DNA of 37,313 nt from Thermoplasmata archaeon (GTDB taxonomy: Archaea > Thermoplasmatota > Thermoplasmata > Thermoplasmatales > Thermoplasmataceae): assembly GCA_021803655.1 (NCBI GenBank), contig JAJZLK010000064.1, forward strand, positions 1-37,313, written 5' to 3'. Within the stretch, counting starts at the first letter, position 1. Every line of letters begins with the position of its first letter. Made by a program: the position numbers and the translations under genes. Below, piece after piece: positions 1-7,711 of this stretch. Under the pieces are notes generated by a model that saw only the letters and a program-made list of their open reading frames with translations, did not search any database and was not told the origin of the DNA.

Positions 1-120
1 TCTATCCTCAACGGGCACTTCAAGGTCTTTGACGTGAATACGAAGAAGGCGTTCAGGCACGATGGGATTGTTGTCTGGGACTACATGGCAAACGGATTCC
101 TTCTTGACAGGAAGATTTAG
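1..120 (+). CDS. C-terminal fragment of an unidentified protein (cut by window edge)
   Basis: Frame 1 is open from the first base and ends in TAG at 118-120, giving the last 39 residues of a protein (ending in MANGFLLDRKI). The fragment is soluble-looking, with alternating charged and aromatic residues and no membrane segment. I do not recognise the family from so short a tail. It converges on the glpA-like gene, leaving a gap of 47 bases with no clear hairpin or oligo-T terminator. Confidence 0.5.
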   Translation, partial: SILNGHFKVFDVNTKKAFRHDGIVVWDYMANGFLLDRKI

Positions 121-167
121 GGCAATGCGATGCATCATATGTTGAGATCGTGAATTATTTCCTGACC

Positions 168-1553
168 CTAAAGCAGTTCACAATTAATGTGGCTTATGCC
201 ATTGTGTTCGGAAAGTTTCAGTCCCTCTGTTTCGACAAAGTTCCTGAAGTCAAGCGCTGTTCTTCTTCCAGCGTCACGGGAAAAGAAAAATGCGCCAGTT
301 CTCCGTCTCACCACATCTTCCTCGGTGATCGCGCACTGCTCGAAAACTGCAGACCTGATCGGATGTTTGCGATCCAGATCCAGTCTCCCAATCACCGGGA
401 GATTCCTGGTGCTGGCCTTCAGCGAAAGCTTGGAAAGAGCAGATCTCGCGACAGCAGCCGAAACCCTGCGGTAATCAGTAACTTTCCCTCCGATCACGGA
501 AAGGTATCTCCCGCTGTCAATTATCCTGAAGTCTCTCGACATCTTTCCCGGGTTATCTCCTCTGCCGAAAAGGGATCTTATTCCAGCATATTCTGAAATT
601 ACCTTTTCCCTGGTGAATGCAGGAAACAGTGGACGAAGACTCTCGACGATGTACTGCCTCTCCTTCTCTGTCACGATGAAATCATCAGGGTCTTCGGTCA
701 GGTCGTCGGTCGTTCCGACTATTACAACCTCCCCTCTCGGTATCAGGAAAAGCTGTCTTCTGTCTATTGCGGACCTGAACACAACCGCACTGTCTCCCTT
801 GAAAAGTTCTCCCGGAAATATAAGGTGAATGCCCTTGCTCATCTTCATTCTGTCCCTGTAGTCTTCAAGTCCCGGAATAATGTCCCTTGCCCAGCTTCCC
901 GCGCAGTTAATCACGAGACCTGCCTTCACCCGATAGTTCTGTCCAGTTAATACGTCGGTGAGGGTGAAGGTTCCTGCATTCTCAGATTCAGGCCTGTTGA
1001 AAGCTACGTAATTCAGGCACACCGCCCCGCGTGATCTCGCATCAATAATATTGTGCAGCGTGAGAACGGCATCATCTGTCACGGCATCCTTATACCTGAA
1101 GTAACCCCTGATCCATTCCGGGAACTCACCCTTGTTCCTGGAATACCTCTGAGCAGAGCCTCCTCCCAGAATCCTGTAAAGCAGAAGGCCCATGGATATC
1201 TGGTATCTTGGCCACATCCCTTTTCCTATGAGTATGGTGAAGTCTAGTTCCTTCACGATGGCCGTGTTCCTGAGGAGATAATTCCTCTCCTTCAGCAGGC
1301 TCCTTGTGAGGCGAATTCTCCCCTGGGAGAGATACCTCAATCCCCCATGGATCATCTTCGACGAACCTGAGCTTGTTCCCGAGGCAAAATCTCCTTTGTC
1401 AACGAGAAGTACCTGGACGCCGCACTGGGAAAGGGTGTTTGCCACCCCGGCTCCAATTATTCCGCCGCCTATGACTAGTACAGGGAATTCCCTGCCATCC
1501 AGGGTCTCCAGATCCTTCCTGCGCGTCCTGTAGGAAAACTCATCCATCTTCAT
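168..1553 (-). CDS. glpA: FAD-dependent glycerol-3-phosphate dehydrogenase (GlpA/GlpD-like)
   Basis: A 461-residue flavoprotein of the DAO/GlpA-GlpD family, expected to oxidise sn-glycerol-3-phosphate to dihydroxyacetone phosphate and pass electrons to a quinone or other acceptor. The N-terminal dinucleotide motif GGGIIGAG is at residues 29-36. It is followed by the family hallmark GTSSGSSKMIHGGLRYL (FAD/substrate region). Near the C-terminus EEDVVRRRTGAFF plus RDAGRRTA matches the DAO C-terminal domain. At 461 residues it is shorter than bacterial GlpA/GlpD (about 500-550) and lacks an extra tail. The ATG overlaps the stop of the AGPS-like gene in an ATGA, and GGAGATGA just upstream is a good Shine-Dalgarno sequence, so the two are translationally coupled. 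In archaea that make G1P lipids, such an enzyme normally serves glycerol catabolism; the neighbours suggest a lipid link instead. The family call is firm; the exact acceptor and role are inferred. Confidence 0.88.
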   Translation of the reverse strand: MKMDEFSYRTRRKDLETLDGREFPVLVIGGGIIGAGVANTLSQCGVQVLLVDKGDFASGTSSGSSKMIHGGLRYLSQGRIRLTRSLLKERNYLLRNTAIVKELDFTILIGKGMWPRYQISMGLLLYRILGGGSAQRYSRNKGEFPEWIRGYFRYKDAVTDDAVLTLHNIIDARSRGAVCLNYVAFNRPESENAGTFTLTDVLTGQNYRVKAGLVINCAGSWARDIIPGLEDYRDRMKMSKGIHLIFPGELFKGDSAVVFRSAIDRRQLFLIPRGEVVIVGTTDDLTEDPDDFIVTEKERQYIVESLRPLFPAFTREKVISEYAGIRSLFGRGDNPGKMSRDFRIIDSGRYLSVIGGKVTDYRRVSAAVARSALSKLSLKASTRNLPVIGRLDLDRKHPIRSAVFEQCAITEEDVVRRRTGAFFFSRDAGRRTALDFRNFVETEGLKLSEHNGISHINCELL

Positions 1554-3136
1554 TCATCTCCCAGTACAGGGTCCTCAACCAGCTGGAGCAGAGATCTCTT
1601 TCCTCCGTCAAGCATTGGGAGGAAATCCGTGCCTATTCCATGATGATGGGAGACAGACCCTCCATGTTCAAGGAACCCTCTCACCATAGCATCACGAATT
1701 ATCCTGAGGTTGTGTGAACCCCTGTCTGCAGGGGATGTTATCATGAAGGTAAAATATATCGCAGCACCGGTTCTGTACAGATGGGAAATATGGGCCATTA
1801 TAACTCCCTCTATTCCCAGCTCCCTGCATTTTCCGTTGAACAGTGATATGGTGGATTCATGAATCTTGACTATCCGGTCCCAGGGCGATGAGGTCTCAAG
1901 CGTATCCGGTATCAACCCCATTCTCCACAGCCCGTTCCCGATGTCAGGCCTCCCGAATCTTTCCTTCTCCCACTTTCTTGCCACGGTCGAACCAGATCGA
2001 ACCGCCCCATGCACGGCTCTCCAGGAATGGCGGTCATTGCTGACCACTATCATCAATGATCCACTGTCTTCCCGGATCTTCCTGATCCTCATCCAGGAAA
2101 GGAGCAGTTTCTTCGAGGTGCTGTTTCCTGATGCACTCAACATGAACTTCGTCTCCGTGCGATCAGAAAGCCTCACTACCGCTGGGAACCCAGTTCTGGC
2201 CGAGAGAAACTTTACACCATCCCTGAAGCTCCTGAAGAAGAAGCTGGAATAATATCTCCTCCCGGGCAGTCTATCTACTTTCAACCAGGCATCTCCGATC
2301 AGTCCGGTCCTTCCTTCTCCGCCAATTGCCAGGCTTTTCGCCGTGATGCCGGAGGACTCCCTCGGGGATGCACTGTCAGTGACCTTGAAATCGGATCTGT
2401 AGAGAGTTACTCCCAGGACAATGTCTTCGATGTCTCCATACTGGTTTGACTCCTGTCCCGATGCCCTGGTTGAGATCCATCCGCCAACCGTGGACTGCAG
2501 CAGGGACTCTGGGAAGTGCCCAAGAGTAAGTCCCATTGCGTTCAGTGATCTCTCCAGTTCCCCTCCCCTTAGCCCGGGCCCGGCTCTTGCTATATATCCG
2601 TCAACTTCGAGGTTCCTGAGTCTTGACACGTCAATCAGGGCCCTTTTCTTTGCAGAAACTCTCCTGAAGCCGCCAGTGACACCGGTTCCCCCGCCCCTGA
2701 CCACTGCTCTGATTCCGATCTTCTTCAGAGAAGGGAGCAGGTTGTCAAGATCTGAATAATCCGGATAGAGAACAGCATCAACCGTCAACGAAAGATTATC
2801 TTCTCTTGCCTCCATGATTTCAAGACTTGATTTCCCAATCGATGCAGCCAGCCGCACCTTGGGCACGACGGAAATCTTTTCCCGATCAAGCACGGCTTCA
2901 AGTTTCTGTAACAGATTACTTCCGGGAAGATCCTGAACCGTGATCCTGCCGTTCCACGAGGGGAGTTGATCTATTCCGGGGATATACGAACGCAGGAGTT
3001 GCTTGACATTTTCCAGGGCAGATTTATCATGAGATTCTCCCACCAGTTCTATCTCATCGCTGCTCAAGATCACCACACCTCCATGTCCTCTCGAGGAATA
3101 TGATGGGTGAAGGAAAATGTTCCATGGTGCTGGCAC
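1550..3136 (-). CDS. FAD-linked oxidase, alkylglycerone-phosphate synthase (AGPS)-like
   Basis: A 528-residue protein of the FAD_binding_4 (VAO/PCMH) superfamily. RGGGTGVTGG (about 147-156) is the FAD pyrophosphate loop. LGHFPESLLQSTVGGW (about 205-220) and STRASG (222-227), then YGDIEDIV, closely follow the mammalian and bacterial AGPS pattern (GHxPDSLEFSTVGGW...TRASG...YGNIEDLV). The C-terminus has an AIYFTF segment with the Tyr expected near the AGPS catalytic site, and the triple histidine in SHHHGIG at about 497-499, another AGPS hallmark. AGPS exchanges the acyl chain of acyl-dihydroxyacetone phosphate for an alkyl chain from a fatty alcohol. Here the substrate is unknown. The C-terminal cap is shorter than in eukaryotic AGPS, with only about 29 residues after HHH. 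It starts with GTG and lies 81 bases after the lipid kinase gene. Alternatives are a D-lactate/glycolate oxidase-type enzyme, but the HHH and STRASG motifs favour the AGPS branch. Confidence 0.82.
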   Translation of the reverse strand: MPAPWNIFLHPSYSSRGHGGVVILSSDEIELVGESHDKSALENVKQLLRSYIPGIDQLPSWNGRITVQDLPGSNLLQKLEAVLDREKISVVPKVRLAASIGKSSLEIMEAREDNLSLTVDAVLYPDYSDLDNLLPSLKKIGIRAVVRGGGTGVTGGFRRVSAKKRALIDVSRLRNLEVDGYIARAGPGLRGGELERSLNAMGLTLGHFPESLLQSTVGGWISTRASGQESNQYGDIEDIVLGVTLYRSDFKVTDSASPRESSGITAKSLAIGGEGRTGLIGDAWLKVDRLPGRRYYSSFFFRSFRDGVKFLSARTGFPAVVRLSDRTETKFMLSASGNSTSKKLLLSWMRIRKIREDSGSLMIVVSNDRHSWRAVHGAVRSGSTVARKWEKERFGRPDIGNGLWRMGLIPDTLETSSPWDRIVKIHESTISLFNGKCRELGIEGVIMAHISHLYRTGAAIYFTFMITSPADRGSHNLRIIRDAMVRGFLEHGGSVSHHHGIGTDFLPMLDGGKRSLLQLVEDPVLGDE

Positions 3137-3217
3137 GCATTGTGATCGGTATCCGAATGGAATTTATGGCTTTGGCCCCGCAAAACTCCTGCATGGAATC
3201 GCAACCTGTCAAAGACA

Positions 3218-4198
3218 TCAGGCATCCGCATTCCGGGATGATTCCGGTTTCCCGACCGACTCAGCAGTCAGAACCCTGATGGATCTGGGCACGATCTCTA
3301 TGGAGATAGGGGTATATCCCAGGAATTCTCCATCTGCCTCAACGGGAGCCGGATCACCGGCCACTTTCAGGCGATCTGTGCGGAAATTGATCACCCTGTT
3401 CATGTCCACGTACCTGCCTGTTCCAAGTTTGCCAAAACTCATGATAAGCCTTGTCCTTGAGATCTTCTTTATAAGATGAATGTCAAGAAGACCGTCGTCA
3501 AGTACCGAGTCCGGTGAGGCAAGCATTCCTCCGCCGAAGAATCTTCCGTTGGCAATCACCATCTCAATGCTCCTTACAGCCCCGGTGAACTGCACGGACT
3601 CAATCTGCAGGTTGTATGACTTCAGCCCTGGAAGTTCCCTCATGACAGATGACGTGAACGGATTCCCTTTTCTCCTCGCAAGGGAGTTAACCCTCTTCAT
3701 GACTCCAGCACCAAAGCCTATTTCCATAATGTTTGCGAAATACCTTTCGCTACCGGAAAAAGTGGTCTTCACGCAGTCAAGAAGTGCAAACCTCCCGGAA
3801 TGAAACGCCGATATAATGGAATCAGCACTTAGTTTTCCTGTACTTTTAAGATAATCAGAACCTGTCCCACCGAGGAAGGGAACCAGGACTTTGTCGCTTC
3901 CCATGATGCCGTTCGCCACTTCGTTTATTGTTCCGTCACCGCCAAGAACAACTATCCAGGAACCATCCGGCAGGCTGCGGGATATCTCCGTGGCGTGACC
4001 GGACCGCTCCGTCGGGATCAATACCGGATCAAGAGGTTTCAATGCGGCCAATACTGCGTTTTCTGCAGCCATGGTATTTGAACCGGCTCTCCTGTTGGAG
4101 ATAACAGCAAACTCAGGAATATCGGTCACCTCCACGAAATGTCTGGAAGTTGTCCAGATCCAGTTTAACCACGTCTCCTCAGCAGGTATGGCAGCCAT
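3218..4198 (-). CDS. Diacylglycerol kinase-catalytic-domain lipid kinase (DgkB/YegS-like)
   Basis: Encodes up to 326 residues. VVLGGDGTINEVANG (about 83-97) is the nucleotide-binding signature of the DAGK catalytic domain. FLGGTGSDYLKSTG (about 108-121) is the second motif (GGTxNDxA in bacterial members), and the C-terminal half has the typical GGGM...DDGLLDIHLI and VEADGE elements. Members phosphorylate diacylglycerol, other neutral lipids or sphingoid bases with ATP. Acting after a phospholipase C-like gene, it could re-phosphorylate the diradylglycerol released. The start is uncertain. The ATG at 4198 overlaps the phosphoesterase gene by 34 bases and adds about 27 residues before the domain. 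A perfect Shine-Dalgarno GGAGGTGA (4126-4133) sits 5 bases before an in-frame ATT at 4120 that would start exactly at the domain; GTG codons at 4135 and 4129 are further options. Confidence 0.85.
   Translation of the reverse strand: MAAIPAEETWLNWIWTTSRHFVEVTDIPEFAVISNRRAGSNTMAAENAVLAALKPLDPVLIPTERSGHATEISRSLPDGSWIVVLGGDGTINEVANGIMGSDKVLVPFLGGTGSDYLKSTGKLSADSIISAFHSGRFALLDCVKTTFSGSERYFANIMEIGFGAGVMKRVNSLARRKGNPFTSSVMRELPGLKSYNLQIESVQFTGAVRSIEMVIANGRFFGGGMLASPDSVLDDGLLDIHLIKKISRTRLIMSFGKLGTGRYVDMNRVINFRTDRLKVAGDPAPVEADGEFLGYTPISIEIVPRSIRVLTAESVGKPESSRNADA
4126..4133 (-). promoter_or_regulatory. Canonical Shine-Dalgarno inside the lipid kinase 5' end
   Basis: On the minus strand this is GGAGGTGA, complementary to the archaeal 16S rRNA 3' end. 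The codon five bases downstream is ATT at 4118-4120, in frame with the kinase and directly before PEFAVISNRR, where the conserved domain begins. It may mark a non-AUG start, or only regulate coupling after the overlapping phosphoesterase stop at 4165. Confidence 0.4.
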
Positions 4199-5625
4199 AG
4201 GGACGATGCTACTGCAGTGACCAATATGAGGGCAATGGTCAGGTCGTTCTCATATAATGGAGTGAAGGAACTGTTTGACCTTACAAACAGGGAGGAGTTG
4301 ATCGATGAAAGGGAAAAGCTGGAATGTCCACTCTCGCTGTAAGGAAGACTAGTAACCGGGATCTGGAAATCCACAGGGAAAATTGGTGAAAAATTCATTC
4401 CGTGTGTGGAGCCGGCGGTGAAAACGATGTTATCAGGGATCGGAATCCCGTAACTCGTGAGGTTGATTGGCGTTCTTCCGATGAACCCCTGCGAATATGG
4501 ATGGTTGAAGTCAAACATGTCCAGCGCGATGTTGGAGCCTGAAACGAAACTGTTCAGTGCAGGGAGATTCCAGTTGTAGTCAATGAAGGCTGGAATAGAA
4601 CCCTGATCGAGAACCGTTGAAGATATGTAGTTCTCCTTAGCAAAGGGAGATATGAGCAGGAACGGCACTCTCTGTCCAAGTTGCATGCCGTTGAAAACTG
4701 GAGGAGCAACCTGGTCATAGTAACCTCCCCCCTCATCATAGGTGATGAAGATCGCAGTTGAATTCCACTCCGGACTGTGCATTACCAGGTTCACAATGTA
4801 CATCATCCACATCTCTCCGGTGAGAATGCTGTTTGGGGGCCCCTGGCTGTAATATCCATGGCTGTCGCTGCCCACTGGCATAACCCAGCTCACGGAAGGA
4901 AGAGTGTTGTTCCGGACACTTCCCGCGAAATTCTCCCAGCTTCCAATGTTGGATGAGTACTGGTTTATGCCCTGGAAGAAGTTGAGGGGGGCGTATCTGT
5001 CTGATTTACTGAGCAGATAGTAATTCCATGACACAGAATAATGGCTCAGTTCTCCAAACATGGACTGCGTTACCGGAATATATGGAGGTGGACCGTAATC
5101 ATTCATGACAGGAGAGAATCCGGCAAGGTTATACAGCCTGTTTGGCGTAGTTTCCGTCATCATGCTGTATGCTGACTGGTCCATCGCATACTGTTCGGCC
5201 AGTATCCATTCGGGGGCAGCCTGGGAAGAGGTAAAGTACGTCATGGACTGAGGTCCTGAACCATTGACGAAGCCATTCATCTGCCCGTTATTCCAGTCAA
5301 TGTGATATGCAGTATATCCCTCCCCGGGGTCAACCGTGGAGAAGGTGCCGGTGGGAACACGGTGCAATTCGCCATGATTTCCGGGCGTGAGCAGGTTTAC
5401 AGGTCTGGATATATTTGTCTCCAGATACTTCAGCGAAGTATTGTTGTCTCTAGGGTAAGCACCGAATAAGTTGTCGAAACTGTGGTTTTCCATCATTATT
5501 TCAATTACGTGCTTAATTGGTGTCCTTGTGTTGCTGTTGGGGTTAACTGATCCAGCACTGGCGAGCGGAAGGAAGGTGATCAGGAGAAGTATAGTTACCA
5601 CCAGAACAGTTGCAGTACGGATCAA
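4165..5625 (-). CDS. Surface phosphoesterase of the phospholipase C / acid phosphatase family
   Basis: A 486-residue protein of the phosphoesterase family (PF04185 type), which includes bacterial non-haemolytic phospholipases C and AcpA acid phosphatases. Residues 1-24 form a signal peptide (ending LPLASAG). HVIEIMMENHSFDNLFG (about 39-55) is the family's N-terminal metal/active-site motif, YDEGGGYYD (296-304) is the second conserved acidic motif, and GQRVPFLLISPFA follows at about 318. A hydrophobic helix and RRRG close the protein, so it is probably anchored with the enzyme outside. Several NxS/T sites fit surface glycosylation. It starts with TTG at 5625, two bases after the stop of the upstream membrane protein gene, with GGAGGAGGAGA as ribosome binding site. 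The expected role is hydrolysis of phospholipids or phosphomonoesters outside the cell; phospholipase C versus phosphatase activity cannot be decided here. Confidence 0.83.
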   Translation of the reverse strand: MIRTATVLVVTILLLITFLPLASAGSVNPNSNTRTPIKHVIEIMMENHSFDNLFGAYPRDNNTSLKYLETNISRPVNLLTPGNHGELHRVPTGTFSTVDPGEGYTAYHIDWNNGQMNGFVNGSGPQSMTYFTSSQAAPEWILAEQYAMDQSAYSMMTETTPNRLYNLAGFSPVMNDYGPPPYIPVTQSMFGELSHYSVSWNYYLLSKSDRYAPLNFFQGINQYSSNIGSWENFAGSVRNNTLPSVSWVMPVGSDSHGYYSQGPPNSILTGEMWMMYIVNLVMHSPEWNSTAIFITYDEGGGYYDQVAPPVFNGMQLGQRVPFLLISPFAKENYISSTVLDQGSIPAFIDYNWNLPALNSFVSGSNIALDMFDFNHPYSQGFIGRTPINLTSYGIPIPDNIVFTAGSTHGMNFSPIFPVDFQIPVTSLPYSESGHSSFSLSSINSSLFVRSNSSFTPLYENDLTIALILVTAVASSLWLPYLLRRRG

Positions 5626-5627
5626 CC

Positions 5628-6215
5628 TCAGTCTCCTCCTCCTACTCCATGAAAGTTTCCATGATCAAGCATTGTCCCTGCAACTGCACACACAGTGCAC
5701 ACGGAAAGAATCCCCATGAGAACCAGAGGCAGCTGGGACTGTCCCATCTTCTCGTATATTACGGCTATTATAATGGCAGATACAACAGGGAGAATCCCTA
5801 TGGCGGCTGACTTTACCAGAATATATCTCTGGAACATTTCAGGAACTCCATATCTGGAATACTCTGACGTAAGCAGCGTAAGTGCCCCTGCAGAGAGAAA
5901 AGCATATTCAAACCCATTCAAAGGGAGCAGGACTTTATCATTGTATACTGAGTAAAAGAGGAATGGGACCGTAAACAGGAAGATAGCTATGGAAACCGGT
6001 CGCGCATAAACCTTCCCTGTCAGGATTCCTCCTGCAATTGAGAACGCAATTCCGCCAATAGCAAAGCCGGGGATAAGATAGGTTTCCTGTGATGCTTCCC
6101 CTACCAGATCAAGGGAACCGGAGAGGAAAAAAATTACCAGTGGAACAAGTCCTATAGTGATCAGAGAGAAGATTGTATAAACGGCATGGCCAATCTTTCG
6201 GGAAATGTGTTCCAC
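5628..6215 (-). CDS. Multi-pass membrane protein, first gene of the lipid cluster
   Basis: Encodes 195 residues with about five or six hydrophobic segments (roughly 12-32, 43-65, 72-90, 98-117, 133-153, 160-181) and a short Gly/Asp/His-rich tail. I do not recognise the family. It begins with GTG at 6215. A TATA-like CTTTATTAT lies about 26 bases upstream, so the transcript should start at or next to the GTG and be leaderless. Its stop codon is two bases from the start of the phosphoesterase gene, making it the promoter-proximal member of a five-gene run ending with glpA. Position suggests a partner in transport or membrane handling of lipids, but nothing in the sequence proves it. Confidence 0.65.
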   Translation of the reverse strand: MEHISRKIGHAVYTIFSLITIGLVPLVIFFLSGSLDLVGEASQETYLIPGFAIGGIAFSIAGGILTGKVYARPVSIAIFLFTVPFLFYSVYNDKVLLPLNGFEYAFLSAGALTLLTSEYSRYGVPEMFQRYILVKSAAIGILPVVSAIIIAVIYEKMGQSQLPLVLMGILSVCTVCAVAGTMLDHGNFHGVGGGD

Positions 6216-6236
6216 AACTGTCTACGAATTATTCCC

Positions 6237-6245
6237 ATAATAAAG
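6237..6245 (-). promoter_or_regulatory. TATA-like promoter of the lipid cluster
   Basis: Minus-strand CTTTATTAT centred about 26 bases before the GTG at 6215. It probably drives a leaderless transcript through the five minus-strand genes. Confidence 0.55.
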
Positions 6246-6297
6246 TTTCGAACAACATTTCCCGCAATCTTCCCGTAAGAGGGTTGCATTCTGATTA

Positions 6298-6308
6298 CCT
6301 TTTTATGC
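6298..6308 (+). promoter_or_regulatory. TATA-like promoter of the PadR gene
   Basis: CCTTTTTATGC lies about 58 bases before the padR ATG. A start site 25-27 bases downstream would fall near 6329, inside the palindrome at 6319-6342. Unlike most genes here, this transcript would have a leader of about 30 bases, with GGAAGTGA at 6349-6356 as a weak ribosome binding site. Confidence 0.45.
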
Positions 6309-6318
6309 TCGCATTGCA

Positions 6319-6342
6319 TTCGATATTGATAACGATATCGAA
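6319..6342. promoter_or_regulatory. 24-bp palindrome, probable PadR operator
   Basis: TTCGATAT-TGATAACG-ATATCGAA has perfect 8-bp arms and an 8-base centre. It sits at the predicted transcription start of the PadR gene and about 80-100 bases from the divergent lipid-cluster promoter. That is the expected place for an autoregulatory operator. PadR proteins bind such dyads as dimers. Confidence 0.6.
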
Positions 6343-6360
6343 TAATCAGGAAGTGAAGAA

Positions 6361-6807
6361 ATGAGAGAACATGGATGGAATTTTGGATTTGGAGGAGACT
6401 TTGCCCCAGATCGGATATTCAGGAAAAGAGGCGGGCTGAAGTACTATGTGCTGTGGCTCCTGCATGAGAAACCAATGAAGGGTGCCGAGATAATGGCGGA
6501 GATCGAGAGGCAGACACACGGGTGGTGGAAACCTAGTCCGGGGACCATATATCCCTTACTGTCGGGAATGGAGGAGCAGGGATTGATCGTCAGGAAGGAT
6601 GAGTCCGGCTACGCAATAACTGACGCAGGTCTTGACGAGATAGGACTGAAGGGTGGATTCCGGCACAAGGAGACTGACTCCACAGACAAAGCCTTCGTCG
6701 AACTGGACGGGATCGTGTCATACCTGGAAGATACTGCTCCCCACTCTTCCGAAAGAAAGGAAGAGATATCCCGGGTGATAGAGCGGCTGAAGAAAATCAC
6801 TCAGTGA
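6361..6807 (+). CDS. PadR-family transcriptional regulator
   Basis: Encodes 148 residues. The N-terminal winged-helix domain (about 20-85) has the PadR pattern: LKYYVLWLLHEKPMKGAEI, then GWWKPSPGTIYPLLSGMEEQGLI and an ITDAG wing segment. The C-terminal part (about 100-148) is a charged helix typical of the PadR dimerisation region. PadR proteins are usually ligand-responsive repressors of divergently transcribed genes. Here the divergent genes are the lipid cluster, and the palindrome at 6319-6342 overlaps the gene's own expected start site. The regulator's ligand is not predictable. Confidence 0.88.
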   Translation: MREHGWNFGFGGDFAPDRIFRKRGGLKYYVLWLLHEKPMKGAEIMAEIERQTHGWWKPSPGTIYPLLSGMEEQGLIVRKDESGYAITDAGLDEIGLKGGFRHKETDSTDKAFVELDGIVSYLEDTAPHSSERKEEISRVIERLKKITQ

Positions 6808-6818
6808 AAATATTTGGG
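6808..6818 (+). promoter_or_regulatory. TATA-like promoter deciding the map start
   Basis: AAAATATTTGG directly follows the padR stop and is centred about 29 bases before the ATG at 6842. It implies a leaderless or nearly leaderless transcript, excluding the upstream GTG at 6818. Confidence 0.5.
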
Positions 6819-6841
6819 TGATCAGCCTTAACCATGCTGAG

Positions 6842-7711
6842 ATGGATATCAGCGAGATTAGGAAATTCGAGGAGGCAGCGAAGATCGGGAAGAAGGCACT
6901 TGAACTGGCACTGAGTCTCATCGAGCCCGGGGCGTATTTTTACGATGTTGCCGAGAAGACCGAGGCTCTGATACTGGAGAATGGCGGGAAGCCTGCCTTC
7001 CCACTGAACCTTTCGGTGGACAGTGATGCTGCACATTACACCCCGTACACCGGAGACAAGACTAAATTTGCGACGGGCCAGCTCGTCAAGGTGGACATTG
7101 GTGCACAGATCGACGGATACCCTTCAGACAACGCAGCTACCATAGAAGTCGGGAACACAGGAAAACATTCCGACCTTATTGACGCAAGCAGGAACGCTCT
7201 GAATAACGCAATCAGGAATCTCAGGCCGACAATGAAGGTTGGGCAGATTGGGGCTCACATATCGAAGACCATAACGTCATACGGGTTCAAGCCGATCAGG
7301 AATCTGGGCGGGCATGGGATAAGCAGGTATGACCTGCACTCAAGGATATTCATCCCGAATTATGATGACGGCAATGGAAGGACCCTGGAGAAGGATTCCG
7401 TAATTGCAATAGAACCATTTGCCAGCACCGGGACGGGAATGATTCACAACGGTCCCGGAGGGAATATCTACATACTCAGTGGAACTACAAAGCGGGATGA
7501 AGTCATCATGAAGAACTTCAGTACGCTCCCATTTGCCGAGAGATGGCTTTCAAAGGTCGAGAATAACGGACAGGAATACCTGAAGCAGATGATGAAGAAG
7601 AAAGAAGTCTCACAGTTCCCCATACTCAGGGAGCACAGGGGAGTATTCATCTCTCAGGCAGAGCACACAATCCTTGTTAGGGGAGATGAAATCAGGGTTC
7701 TCACTTCCTGA
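6842..7711 (+). CDS. map: Methionine aminopeptidase, type II (archaeal)
   Basis: Encodes 289 residues in the pita-bread fold of M24 peptidases, removing the initiator methionine from nascent proteins in the cytoplasm. The metal ligands can be seen in order: Asp in VKVDIGAQIDGYPSDNA (two Asp), His in GGHGISRYDLH, Glu in AIEPFAS and Glu in QAEHTILV. The N-terminal AHYTPYTGDKT supplies the conserved His of the active site. The length and the inserted helical subdomain fit the archaeal/eukaryotic MetAP2 type. I chose the ATG at 6842 because an in-frame GTG at 6818 overlaps the TATA-like element. The gene ends tail to tail with thymidylate kinase, overlapping by 11 bases. Confidence 0.93.
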   Translation: MDISEIRKFEEAAKIGKKALELALSLIEPGAYFYDVAEKTEALILENGGKPAFPLNLSVDSDAAHYTPYTGDKTKFATGQLVKVDIGAQIDGYPSDNAATIEVGNTGKHSDLIDASRNALNNAIRNLRPTMKVGQIGAHISKTITSYGFKPIRNLGGHGISRYDLHSRIFIPNYDDGNGRTLEKDSVIAIEPFASTGTGMIHNGPGGNIYILSGTTKRDEVIMKNFSTLPFAERWLSKVENNGQEYLKQMMKKKEVSQFPILREHRGVFISQAEHTILVRGDEIRVLTS

